The notes: generated by a model from the sequence alone, not told the origin. A DNA stretch of 64,000 bases from Topomyia yanbarensis (GCF_030247195.1 NC_080672.1:33425906-33489905), one strand, 5' to 3'; counted from the stretch's first letter, positions 24,785 through 35,087 are shown. Numbers and translations: made by a program.

Positions 24785-25345
24785 CATGCTTTATGATACC
24801 CAAACTTTGAAGACGACTAAGTTCATCGTCCACGGTTTTCTACTTAAAGTTATACCGATATTTAATTGAACCATCGGACAACGCTGGTTGGCAGCCCACA
24901 CATACTTTCACAGTAAACGGAAAGTTACAGCGGGTAGCTTGGAACAAAGTTTCAATAGCCTACCAAACGCCAGCATCTACACATATAAAAATATTTTGTA
25001 ATTTTAGTTTATTTTCATGCACATATTTAAAGCATGAATATAAATGTAAAATTAAGTTCCACCACAAATACACACGATTATTTTCAAATTCAAATTTCAT
25101 TATTTTTTTCTGACGATACTGTCAAAATTGGAACAATTATTATTTATCAGTGTCATTCCAAACGAGTCAAATTCATGCATTTTGACAGGTCGTTTGTTTG
25201 TTTGGAATATCACTGACAGATAATCATGACAGTTGTCTTCACTCTCCTTACATACACTCTGATTTTTGGTGTGTGATTTAACCCGCCTAGCCGCCCTTTC
25301 GCTTACTGCCCGGTCAAACCATTCGGAATTTGGTTCGGAATCCTG
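24785..25345. other. No supported gene
   Basis: AT-rich spacer; nothing recognised apart from a short inverted motif around cattccaaacga and tttggaatatcac at 25155-25212. Confidence 0.35.
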
Positions 25346-25600
25346 AATGGAGTCAGTATGGATTCCAAATCAAATGCAACAACCGATTCTGAAACCGATT
25401 GAGTCGGAATCGGTTGTTGCATTTGATTTGAAATCCATACCCACTGAGACGTCCAAAAATTGTTTCAAAATCGTTCAACACGGGTCCAACGATGGACGTT
25501 TGTTGAACGGTTATTTGGACGTTGTCCAAATTGGTCCAACGAACGTCCTTCATTGGACGATTTTGAAACCAACCGTTCTTAGAGGGTAATGACTCCATTT
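25346..25600. mobile_element. Palindromic MITE split by an inner MITE
   Basis: The left arm (gaatggagtcagtatgg, then attccaaatcaaatgcaac) is mirrored by the right arm (gttgcatttgatttgaaatc, then catac), which is interrupted by the 147-bp element at 25440-25586 before resuming as tgactccatt at 25590. Related palindromes lie near 37590-37755 and 33214-33351. Confidence 0.65.
25440..25586. mobile_element. Element D copy 1, 147 bp, TSD TA
   Basis: The element starts cccactgagacgtcc and ends gttcttagaggg, with TA on both sides. Its interior has repeated gtccaacg/cgttgga motifs. An inverted copy is at 33021-33168. The palindrome it enters predicts the original site (catactgact), supporting an insertion. 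Confidence 0.7.
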
Positions 25601-25609
25601 CGGTCAAAT

Positions 25610-26282
25610 TATAGTTACTATATTCATAGTTAGGTGGAGACACTGAGCGGAGCCAATTGAACATGTGAAATACCGGAGCTAATCGAGCATGACGTCACAT
25701 AACATGTTCTCTTTGGATGTATATGGAACAGGTATTGTGATTATGGTCATAACTATATTTCTCTTATCTTGTGTTATCGAGTGTAGAGAAACGAAAAGAA
25801 CCAATTTTTTCTGTAACAAAAAGAAATATTCGCACAAGTATGAAATCATATCATCATATCTTCGAAATGGTTTCTCTATTCATGCATGTAAAGTTCTTAC
25901 ACACAGAAAAAAAATATTGGTAAAAGTAAGAGTGTTCCGCTCTTAGCAAAAAACAACCTACGCTAACTATTAGGTTGAAAGTAAAACTTTTAAATTAATC
26001 AAGAATAATAATCAAAGTAAAAGTTTTCCTTTTAAGCAAATGAAGAATAGTACTCAAAACAAAAGTTTTATTTTTAAATAAAGAGTATGCGTTGGTTGTT
26101 TTTGCTAAGAGTGAAAAACTCTTATTTTTACCAACATTTTTTTTCTGTGTGTACGACTACAATGAAATTATAAGGCTAGAGCTTGAACATTTACATATGA
26201 TGCCAGTGTTTTTTTTCCTAAAACAAGATCTGCTAGTTTTCCGGCTTTTGTGTCCGCCTAACTCTTAATATAGTAAATCTAC
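25610..26282. mobile_element. 400-bp hAT MITE, copy A, carrying an inserted MITE
   Basis: The ends tatagttactatattcata and atatagtaaatcta are those of the family seen at 30679 and 31509. The interior matches copy B closely (gacactgagcggagccaatt, catgacgtcacataacatg). It is longer only because of the MITE 25900-26151. The flanking 8-mers do not match, so the original duplication is lost or one flank was rearranged. Confidence 0.8.
25900..26151. mobile_element. MITE with cacacagaaaaaaa TIRs, TSD TA
   Basis: The left end cacacagaaaaaaaatattgg, followed by taaaagtaagagt, is inverted at the right end, with TA on each side. Copies B and C of the surrounding element lack it at exactly this point (ttcttactcacgacgac), which proves a precise insertion. 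Length is 252 bp, with no coding content. Confidence 0.85.
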
Positions 26283-27373
26283 ATTTTACATGATACGTCA
26301 GGCTTTCGTCACCGATACAGAGCGTTAACGGAACTTAAAAATTAGTTACATGCAGTTGAATGTAGCATCTCACACACAACATCAACGGCATGGAACGTTT
26401 TGACCAGCCCTCCCGCAGCTTGACGTTTAGCCCAAGTTGCATGAAACCACCGTGTTTAGAATGCCGTCCAGGAATTGTGATACTGCAAGTTTTCCACGCG
26501 AGAAAATAATTCCGTGACGTCTTTTACGAACTTTTTTTTATTTGCATTCGGACGATATAATTAAGATAATAATTTCAAAACAGCGTAATAATTTAATGTA
26601 AACGCAAACAAGTTAATTCGTCATTTTGTTGTTTCATAAAATGATGACAAATAGTGCCGAATGTAAAATGCAAAATGCATGGTTTGATTTGAGTGCCTTC
26701 TAGTGTCCAATATCTTTCGCATATAACAGTTCTCGAAAGTTCGTCGATAATCCTTAAATACATTTAGTTTTGAGATTGTCATTTTTTACTTTACATTTAA
26801 CAAAGCCGGGATTGGCGTAATTTGCTTATTTTTGACAGCATATCATCTAACTATCCTATCAGGTGTAACATTTACGGTGCAAAGATTACCATGAATTTCA
26901 GGAGTGATTGATCGCTTTACAGATGAATTATTTTTATAAAACAAAAACACCAAACCCCTAAAATATCTTCAAAAATGAATTATCGAAATTTAAAAAAATC
27001 TGGATGAGAAAATGTTCACTGTAAACAAATTTACGCTTTTTTTTAGAAATTGGTCTTAAATAAAGATTGATCCGCAATTTTAGACCCACAGACCCAAAAA
27101 AGTGGTTTCAACGATTTGTATAGGAGCTGTCAAGTTGGTTTTGACGTACGGAACATGTGAATGAGGTTCTTTTTGAGGTTCTCAAGGCCTAATACTCACT
27201 AATAATATTATTGTACACATGCATACACCTTATGCAGATTATCTTGAATCTGTTTTGCGTTTGTCAAATCTGCCACTCTTCTTATTCTTATCCGGACACG
27301 CTCTTCTTCCCTTTGGGGCAGACCCCCGGTTGAATGCGTTTCTCGTGTATCATGCAAAATACGTAGTGTTATA
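26283..27373. other. No supported gene
   Basis: AT-rich spacer with short frames only. Confidence 0.4.
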
Positions 27374-27735
27374 TAGCGATACTTTCCGAGCCCCAGCTTG
27401 ACTGCTCAGCCAAAAAGGGCAAGTTGATGACTAACGCCCCCTATTTGCCAACTCGTTCCACATTTGTTGGTTAAATGAAGTGCACTAGACAAACAAAATA
27501 CAAGCGAGAAAACGCCAATTGTCTAAAAAAAAAACAATTTTAAGCTTAAGCCAAACATGAGCCGCCATGTTTTTTTGGTTGGAGACGAACCACTGCGACC
27601 AGTATTTAGATCTATCGTGGTGACCACCATGTTAGAAAAACGCGAAAAACAACCAAGTCCATTTCAGCCGCCAGAAAATTTGTCTAAGTATTGAAATTGC
27701 CTTTAAATCGCATTCGCAAATTGCATTTGTTCCTA

Positions 27736-28440
27736 CACTGAAAATAATCGACACGATAAAACCATATGCAATTAAACCACAGACTAGCAGAACAGCATTT
27801 CATATGGTGTTTCAAATTAATTTCAAACAAATTCCACGTGAATACGACATATTTACCTATTGAATGTTCATTGCCATGCTATTGAGTCGTAAAATATGAA
27901 CTTTCCACATGACTTTCGAATTAAAAACATGTAGTGCATTTCTACATGTAATATAATTGATTTCACCTAGGATTTCACCAATTCTTCTGCCAATGAAATC
28001 TATACGCAAAACAACGAGATATTCACATGTAATTCATTTGGAAAATGTAGTCAATGGTATGTCTTATGATTTTGATGTGCTTTTCACACCTTGTTCGCAT
28101 GAATTTCATTTGCAAACCATATTTCCCACGCTCGAATGGATATGCAAGTGGCAACCGTGTGCATTTCATGTGTTTGTGGATTGAAATAATCCAATAGATT
28201 TCTACTAAAAAAAAAACTCTAGAAAGAGAACAGCGGAGACTCCATTTTGGATCGATTGGATTCGTGTTTAGCTGTCAAAAAACGAATCCAATCGAACATT
28301 GCCTATCCTTATAACATTGGACGTGTTGCCATACAATGCCGGGGCATACGTTACCAAAAATGCTGTTTTTCTCTCCGCAGTTCTCTTACTAGAGTTTTTC
28401 TAATTCCTACATCATGTTAACGTGTTAAGTTTTTTCAGTA
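27736..28440. mobile_element. 705-bp TIR element inside repeat F, TSD TA
   Basis: The ends cactgaaaa and ttttttcagta are inverted and flanked by TA. The other copy of repeat F (22205-22481) is continuous across the site. It contains a further nested MITE at 28216-28395. A 75-residue frame inside has no recognisable domain. Confidence 0.7.
28216..28395. mobile_element. Nested 180-bp MITE
   Basis: actctagaaagagaacagcgg at the left is inverted at the right (ccgcagttctcttactagagt) with two mismatches. It lies inside 27736-28440, giving three levels of nesting. Confidence 0.65.
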
Positions 28441-28519
28441 TAGGGGCAATTAGCAAAGGCGAGTTGAGTCAAACTGTTTAAATCACCTGACCATGTTTGT
28501 CCGCATGTTTTGACCGGGT

Positions 28520-28630
28520 GGAATGACATTTGGTGTGCTCTTTGTTTACTTGGCTGATCATCTGTTCTTTAGAAAACCTGTGAACAGCTGATCACCAAGA
28601 GTAAACAAAGAGCGCAGCAAATGTCATTCC
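28520..28630. repeat. 111-bp imperfect palindrome
   Basis: ggaatgacatttg, then gctctttgtttact and tgatcatctgttc, is mirrored by gaacagctgatca, then agtaaacaaagagc and caaatgtcattcc. Arms are about 45 bp. Probably a small foldback element. Confidence 0.7.
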
Positions 28631-28660
28631 GTTCCAGCAGGGGCTCGGAAAGTACCGCTA

Positions 28661-28871
28661 CACTGAGAAACAAAAATATGCATAGTTAGCATACTTTCTA
28701 TTCCTGTCTCTTTTTTTCTGCTGTGATTTTTATGCATTTTCATGCATAAACTTCTAATAAGCATTCAATGAGTGGATAGACCGAATATGTCCAATGCATA
28801 AAATTTACAGCAGAAGAAACGAGAGGCAGATAGAAAAGTATGCTATCGATGCATAAATAAAATTCAGCGTG
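28661..28871. mobile_element. MITE with about 77-bp TIRs, TSD TA
   Basis: The left arm (cactgagaaac, atgcatagttagcatac, ttttctgctgt) is inverted in the right arm (acagcagaagaaac, gtatgctatcgatgcat, cagcgtg). TA flanks both ends (28659-28660 and 28872-28873). The 211-bp element is almost all arm. Confidence 0.75.
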
Positions 28872-29772
28872 TATGTAACGCAGCGTGTACTGCTTCATAC
28901 GGTGACGGAAAACTCGTGTATATCGCACTCAGGGTGGCCAGACCTACAGATTTATCTGTAGTCCTACCGATTTTGGTCTTCCCTACCGATTCACAGACGA
29001 CCAAGGCAAAACTACCGATATTTTGTTATTCCTACCGAAAACTACCGATTTTTATTGATATTTGACGCATCCTACTCAACATTCATTTTTTGGGTTGGAT
29101 TTGGTCTGAGATCTGTGTTGTCAGTATTTTACAATTCTACACGCAGAAAAATGTATTGTAGGTACAACAATATTCTGGTTCAAGTTCAACAATAATTATT
29201 ATTATGTCAGAGCTAATAGTATATGTTGTTTGAATCAATCCCTAATATTGTTATTTTTACAATAACATCCGCGTTTGACGTTTCTTGATTAAAACCACAT
29301 TTTTGGTTGAATCAAAAATATTATTATCGAAACGATCATTATTATGACATTGTTTTAATGACGTATACACGATATGCTCTACAATACATTATTGTTGAAA
29401 TAACATTATAATAAAATTAAAATATGTGCTTTGCCCATTTATACTTATTTATTTTTCATATGTAAAGCTTATATTATTTAGCATTTTAGCTTTATTTTAA
29501 AATAAGTACAAAATTTATTTACTTATGTTGCGGCATTTTCCGAAACCCATAGAATCGAGTTAAAACAAGGGGCAGCTTCTTCATTTTTCGCTAACGAACT
29601 TAAGTAGCTGGAGATTGCGCTGAAAGTTTAAAATGTTGCATTGAATATATTAAAAAATAAGTGTTAAACTTACGGTTGACTGATTCGTGCTAGCAAATGA
29701 ACATTATTAATTATTAATTCACATCACAACATTTCTCCTAAAGCTACTTCAATCTGAATAAAACAAAAATAT

Positions 29773-30152
29773 AATACACGCTGATTTGTTACCACGTAAG
29801 ATCAAAATAAAATCAAATATAGTTGAAATAACAATAATATTGTTAATTTAACAATAAAATGATATGTATTCAATAAACTAATTTATTGATCCAACGATAG
29901 AATGTCGATCGGAATCAAAAGTGAAAATTGTTGGTTTAATCGTGCGAAATTTCACTGCGTGTAATACACGCTGATTTGTTACCACGTAAGATCAAAATAA
30001 AATCAAATATAGTTGAAATAACAATAATACTGTTAATTTAACAATAAAATGATATGTATTCAATAAACTAATTTATTGATCCAACGATAGAATGTCGAAC
30101 GGAATCAAAAGTGAAAATTGTTGGTTTAATCGTGCGAAATTTCGCTGCGTGT
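29773..30152. repeat. Head-to-tail tandem pair of a 190-bp MITE
   Basis: Unit 1 is 29773-29962 and unit 2 is 29963-30152. They start aatacacgctgatttg and end tgcgtgt, and I count only about four single-base differences. The ends acacgc and gcgtgt are inverted, so each unit looks like a complete MITE of the ctgcgtg group, and the pair is immediately adjacent. Confidence 0.85.
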
Positions 30153-30199
30153 ATGTCAATACTATGTTTTTGGGACAACAACCCGGCCTACCGATAAAC

Positions 30200-30663
30200 G
30201 ACTCAGTTTCAGGTTCAAGCCAAAGAGAATAGTGAAAGAGACGCAGAGTGAAAATCAGTCAAAACGGCAACACTCCCTTTACGATTATTTCAACACTAGA
30301 ATTTGGCAACCGTTTCCAAAGGCAGCACTTTAAATGACTCCTATTATATTTTGAAAACAAACCTTTTGTCGATCGTTGAATTTGTTTATCAAACGATGTG
30401 CATTTCGAAACAAAGAGATGAAATAATTCTAAAACTTGTTTTTACTCATACATAGACTCTAGAATGCACCTTACAATCACGATTGCACTAAATTCTGACG
30501 AAAATTCAAATTTTTTTTTGATAGATTTACAATACTTATCTCCTCCAACTCAGGCATGAGTAATGTTTATTTACATTGCACGATTGATCTGCTCAATAAG
30601 GTATTTTTGGCTTCACACTATTCGTCTCTTTTCCTATTCTCTTTGGTTCAAGCGAAATCGCCA
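30200..30663. mobile_element. Relative of the foldback MITE 21539-21653 with a longer interior
   Basis: It begins gactcagtttcaggttcaag and ends ggttcaagcgaaatcgcca before TTA. Both halves share aaagagaatag then gaaagagacg in inverted order. The partial copy at 20781 lacks it (ataaacttttagtgaccc). The extreme left end seems trimmed. Confidence 0.6.
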
Positions 30664-30678
30664 TTAGTGACCCTACCG

Positions 30679-31075
30679 TATAGTTGCTATATTCATAATT
30701 AGGCGGAGACACTGAGCGGAGCCAATTGAACATGTCAAATGGCGGAGCCAATCGAGCATGACGTCACATAACATGTTCTCTTTGGATGTATATGGAAAAG
30801 ATATTGTGATTATGGTCATAATTTTTATTTAGTGTAGAGAAACAAAAAGAACAAGATTTTTTTTTAACACAAAGACATATTCGCACAAGTATGAAATCAT
30901 ATCATCAGAGAATTGGTTTTCCATTCGTATATGTCAAGTTCTTACTCACGACGACAATGAAATCATTAAGCTAGAGCTTGAACATTTGCATGGGTTGCCA
31001 GTGTTTTCTTTCTGCAATAAGAGCTGCCAGTTTTCCGGCTTTTGTGTCCGCCTAACTCTATATATAGGAACTCTA
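30679..31075. mobile_element. 400-bp hAT MITE, copy B, 8-bp TSD ccctaccg
   Basis: The termini are tatagttgctatattcataa and taggaactcta. Exact 8-mers ccctaccg lie at 30671-30678 and 31076-31083. The empty site is visible in the related fragment at about 20800-20815 (read in reverse). Length is 397 bp. Confidence 0.88.
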
Positions 31076-31120
31076 CCCTACCGATGTTAAGGAATTCTAT
31101 CTGGCCACCCTGATCGCACT

Positions 31121-31508
31121 TTATACAAGGTTAAATAAAACAACCTGCAGAATAAGTTCTTTTAACTTACTTTTGAGTTGAGCGTCGCTTTCGCACTTAT
31201 TAGTGTGTCAAAATCAAAAAGAGAGATTCGACTCAGTCGAGGTCTTCCGTGGAGGAAGGTACTCTTGAGTTGTTTGAGGTGAACTCAAAATTAGGTAAAT
31301 TCAACTTAAATTTGAGTATAAAAAACCTATCAATGAGTTGTAATTTTTGCCGTGGTTAAATGGAAACTACCCAGTAAACGAAATGGCGGACAGGCAGGTT
31401 AAACTAGATGCTGGCGATCGGTAGGCTATTGAAACGTTGTTCTAGGCTATCCGCCGTAACTTGCCGTTTACTGTAAAAGTAGTGTGGGTACCTTCAACAC
31501 GGTTTACC
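31121..31508. other. Spacer, possible remnant of a MITE with gagttg motifs
   Basis: Repeated gagttg/caactc and aaattaggtaaattcaac motifs suggest an eroded element, but no clear ends were found. No gene. Confidence 0.3.
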
Positions 31509-31911
31509 TAGAGTTCCTATATATAGAGTTAGGCGGACACAAAAGCCGGAAAACTGGCAGCTCTTATTGCAGGAAGAAAACACTGGCAACCCATGCCAAT
31601 GTTCAAGCTCTAGCTTAATGATTTCATTGTCGTCGTGAGTAAGAACTTGACATATACGAATGGAAAACCAATTCGAAGATCTGATGATATGATTTCATAC
31701 TTGTGCGAATATGTCTTTGCGTTAAAAAAAAAATCTTGTTCTTTTTGTTTCTCTTCACTAAATAAAAATTATGACCATAATCACAATATCTTTTCCATAT
31801 ACATCCAAAGAGAACATGTTATGTGACGTCATGCTCGATTGGCTCCGCCATTTGACATGTTCAATTGGCTCCGCTCAGTGTCTCCGCCTAACTATGAATA
31901 TAGCAACTATA
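31509..31911. mobile_element. 400-bp hAT MITE, copy C (inverted), 8-bp TSD ggtttacc
   Basis: It reads in the opposite orientation to copies A and B, starting tagagttcctatatatag and ending tagcaactata. Exact 8-mers ggtttacc flank it at 31501-31508 and 31912-31919. Length is 403 bp. It lies only 433 bp from copy B, so the two can form a long hairpin. Confidence 0.88.
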
Positions 31912-31919
31912 GGTTTACC

Positions 31920-32169
31920 TAATTTTAAGTTCCCCCCTAGGATAGGATCCGCCAGCTCTGTCCTCTGTTTTTGAACCATTTCTGAACCAGCTCGTGATTG
32001 GACGAAAGTGACATTGGCAAACGTTCGGCTTGGAAACTAAAAGTACTAAAGGGCTGCTTGGAAGTGTTGTCGTATTGTGATATAAAACGTAAAACGACGT
32101 TTGTTTACTGTGTTGTTGTTTTTTTTTGTTTTCTCGAGATACCGCTTTCTTTCCATAACGTCCGTCTGT
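31920..32169. repeat. Empty-site relative of 33180-33360
   Basis: The segment ttccccccta, ggataggatccgccagct at about 31930-31960 is the inverted relative of 33192-33213 plus 33354-33360, where a MITE splits it. No gene is evident; a minus-strand frame crosses it without recognisable content. Confidence 0.5.
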
Positions 32170-32900
32170 AATTATGAAGTGCAAGGCATTTTCTGGCAGA
32201 CGAATTCAAACATATTAACCAGAACTGAAGTTCTACAGGTTTCCGAGAGATCCGGTAGAGTTCTACAGGTTTCCGAGAGATTTCGTCGAGTTGTTGCTAT
32301 ATAGGATACACACGAGTGCGGTCGAAACAAAAACAAACGTCAAAATGTTTTCTCACTCGCACTGATGCAAACTAGATGGGCGCGTAATTCAACGCACGGC
32401 CCGGTAGCGCATGGCTGAAAAGTCGCAATGTGGATTTAAGAAAAGATTCGCAATATTTTGAGGCAAACCGTGAGAAAGTTATCCTGGAAATCGCTTGTTG
32501 TTCTTCTTTTAGTATTATCGATACAGTTGAATTTTACAGTTTTCAACTGCATCAATCATCGTTGTAAATAGGAGAGTGTTATTTTCTACTGCTGTTTTCT
32601 CCGAAAAAATCACATGAAGTACTGGAACAAACCTAAACACCTATACAAACTAAACAAAAATTAAGCCTTGCAAAAAAGTAGTTTTAGAATATTTAAACTA
32701 AATGCGAACAGAGAAGATTGATCTTGTGAATGAGGTTGCTCGACTCAGAAAGCAACTTACAAAAATGAGCATGGAAATATTTTTCGTAATGGCCAACAAC
32801 AAATATCTATTATTTTGCTTTGCTGTATTCCGATGGAAGACCCGTAATGATCATTTAAATGCGGATATAAAGACTAAATCATTGATTTTTCCCGGAGCGT
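32170..32900 (+). pseudogene. Decayed THAP-like zinc-finger gene or transposase fragment
   Basis: From about 32174 an MKCK-like start is followed, with a frameshift, by QTNSNILTRTEV and then FYRFPRD, the loop typical of THAP DNA-binding domains. A 30-bp tandem duplication (ttctacaggtttccgagaga at 32230 and 32260) repeats FYRFPRD in frame. At about 32702-32790 a frame with KIDLVNEVARLRKQLTKM could be the coiled coil that often follows a THAP domain. Stops and shifts show decay, and the C-x-H zinc ligands cannot be completed. P-element-like transposases and host THAP genes are both possible sources. Confidence 0.4.
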
Positions 32901-33020
32901 GAAATTGATACATAATATAGAATATTTTAATCAGAACAATTTAAGTTTTGGACACGACTGTAACAAAACAAATATTTTGGCAACATTGGTCGAGTGGGGG
33001 TATGTCGTTTTCAGCAGGGA

Positions 33021-33168
33021 CCCTCTAAGAACGGTTGGTTTCAAAATCGTCCAATGAAGGACATTCGTTGGACCAATTTTGACATCGTCCAAATAACCGT
33101 CCAACGAACGTCCATCGTTGGACCCGTGTTGAACGATTTTGAAACAATTTTTTGGACGTCTCAGTGGG
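33021..33168. mobile_element. Element D copy 2 (inverted)
   Basis: It is the reverse complement of 25440-25586 with few changes (ccctctaagaacggttgg ... gacgtctcagtggg). The flanking dinucleotide is GA on both sides rather than TA. Confidence 0.75.
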
Positions 33169-33213
33169 GATTAGCAAAATATAAGAAGAAGCCAGCTGGC
33201 GGATCCTATCCTA

Positions 33214-33351
33214 CCCAGTAAAGTTCAGCCGGAAATGAACTGGAATTCTGGCTGGTTCCGATTCTAACTAGAATCGGTTGTGTCACTGGAGCCGGAATAC
33301 GAACTGGAACCAGCCAGAATTCCGGTTCATTTCCGGCTGAGCTTAACTGGG
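33214..33351. mobile_element. MITE with cccagt TIRs of about 48 bp, TSD TA
   Basis: The left arm (cccagtaaagttcagccgg, aaatgaactggaattctgg) is inverted at the right with about three mismatches. TA lies on both sides (33212-33213 and 33352-33353). The related sequence at about 31930-31960 lacks it (atcctaggggggaa), giving the empty site. Length is 138 bp. Confidence 0.85.
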
Positions 33352-33615
33352 TAGGTTCCCCCACGATACCACGAGATTGAGTCAAAGGAACTCAATTTTA
33401 GGTAGTTTTTCGTTTCCGTGTACCGTGAATCTGAGTCGTCCATTTCGTTTTGAATAGTTGATCTGCGAGGTGTGAGAAGTGTTGTAATTGCTGAAAATAT
33501 TAACTTTGAGTCAGAAAGGTTTAGTACAAATAAAAACGCTGAATAAAATGTAGTTTCAACGACTTGAGAGATTTTGATTAAATAATCAGAATCTGGGATT
33601 TTGAATACAATTCAT

Positions 33616-34800
33616 AATGATGATTGGCCTTGTGCCACGTGTTTTTCGGACTCTGGTAAGTTCTTTTGCTTCTATTCTTAATGCTTGTAGCTCCGGAGCA
33701 AAAAACTATCCTTTTTACTCCGTTTTGCTGTTTTTTTACACCACGAGAAGAGAATTTTTTAATTATTGTAGATTTAATCTGAGTACGTCTTGTTATTTGC
33801 AGAAAGGATGTTTTCGGCGATGTAATATCCGCATGTAATTGGATGAATTACTAGGAGGCAATGGCCAGAATGGAGAAGCTGCCAATTTATTCACATCTGG
33901 TAAATAATTTTTTTTGTTTAATTTTCAATCACAATTGAAGTTATGATGATAACATCCTTATCAAATTTATGAAGCAAAGTGATTCAAAATTTCTATGCAC
34001 CACTATCTGAAAATTGCATGAAAGCGTAGCAGCTCCATTTGTGATATCTTCCAAAAATAACATTATTCTCTTTTTTTGCAGATGTGAATGTTGAACATAT
34101 ACCATTTCGAAGACCCTACAATTAAACGGTAAGTTACTAAAATTTTGCCAAATTCAGAATTCAAATAACTGATATAAACTACCATATGATGATAAAATTC
34201 CTTTGAATAAATGAACCTAATGATTAATCCTTGTTTATGCACCACTATCTGAGTTATAATGTTAGCTTTGAATATTATTTAACCATGTTTATATTCAAAC
34301 TAAGTGCTCGTTTACATTTCAGATCGAATGTCATGCAAGATGGGAACAGTATCATAGCAGGTAAATCAAATCCAAATCATATTATTAAATTGTGATAATT
34401 TCTAGCGGCTCTTACACGACACAATCCTATTGTTAATACGTTTCATGGTGTAATGACAATCGGATTGACGATATGCTTTCAGATGAGATTGACTTACTGA
34501 TATAATAATCAATAATTAAAAATATTGTTAGTGTTTGTACCGCTATTAAATGATGATAAATATCCTTAAAATATTATGAAATTTAAAATGATTTGACATT
34601 TTGCACCACTATCTGAAGTTAGATAATTAAATAGCATGCTTGTTTCATGAAAGGTTTTGTTACTAAAATTATTTTCTTTTCTAGATATTTGACCTTCATA
34701 CATCAGGGCGGCATCGACAATAGACTTCTTCGCTTCTGTTTGGCTTGTTTGTGAAACAAAGCCCAAAATGGCACAGCATATAAAGCTATATTGCCAGTTA
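33616..34800 (+). other. Possible multi-exon transcript with homologous introns
   Basis: Consensus splice sites define introns at 33656-33802 (gtaagt...ttgcag), 33900-34081 (gtaaat...ttgcag), 34129-34322 (gtaagt...ttcag) and 34361-34684 (gtaaat...tctag), separated by exons of 97, 47 and 38 nt. The last three introns share a core of 67-68 bp that starts atgatgataa and ends in the invariant gcaccactatctga (33943-34010, 34186-34252, 34550-34616). The core always ends 68-71 nt before the acceptor. Joined exons have stops in every frame I tried; the longest reading is DELLGGNGQNGEAANLFTS then DVNVEHIPFRRPYN and a stop. It may be a non-coding RNA, an eroded gene (perhaps continuing the THAP-like piece), or chance. 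The splice model is inferred only from sequence. Confidence 0.35.
34690..34724 (+). repeat. 35-bp exact direct repeat, copy 1 (copy 2 at 34978-35012)
   Basis: tgaccttcatacatcagggc followed by ggcatcgacaataga occurs identically at 34690-34724 and 34978-35012, 288 bp apart, with diverging sequence on each side. No inverted repeats mark the interval as a transposon, so a short duplication or a conserved functional motif are both possible. Confidence 0.8.
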
Positions 34801-35087
34801 ATTTTCGTTTATAGTCCAATGGACTTTACTTTTTGTGACTAACCGACGATAAACTCGCAGCGCCACAAAATTGGTCCACCACAGCACGAGTAATTCGCCC
34901 AATCAAGGTGAAAAAAGCGAATTATCTAGCACTCGGTGAAAACCAACATGTCGACACGTTGAAATTTTCACCGGAAGTGACCTTCATACATCAGGGCGGC
35001 ATCGACAATAGATGACTTTTTTCGCCATCGAAAATGTAGAAAAAATAACAAATAGGAAATAATACAATGTTTGTTAACATAAACAAG

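Larger units (their letters stand above)
27374..28660. mobile_element. Repeat F, TIR-bounded copy with nested insertions
   Basis: The left end tagcgatactttccgagccc is inverted at the right end (gggctcggaaagtaccgcta) with one mismatch. The body matches 22205-22481 but is split by the 705-bp element 27736-28440, and a palindrome sits at 28520-28630. The flanking target duplication is not clear, partly because a MITE begins at the right edge (28661). Confidence 0.65.
28930..31112. mobile_element. 2.2-kb hAT element with nested insertions, 8-bp TSD atcgcact
   Basis: The ends cagggtggccaga and tctggccaccctg are perfect inverted repeats. The flanks are identical 8-mers, atcgcact (28922-28929 and 31113-31120). 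The element is inflated by later insertions: a ctgcgtg-family MITE fragment from about 29140, the tandem pair 29773-30152, a foldback relative at 30200-30663, and hAT copy B at 30679-31075. The partial copy at 20781 reads through three of these junctions. No transposase frame remains. The short repeats of taccgat near the left end may be binding sites. Confidence 0.85.

Noticed and set aside
29773..30152. 190-bp tandem units considered as satellite DNA
   Set aside because: Only two units, each with MITE-like inverted ends; better described as a duplicated MITE.
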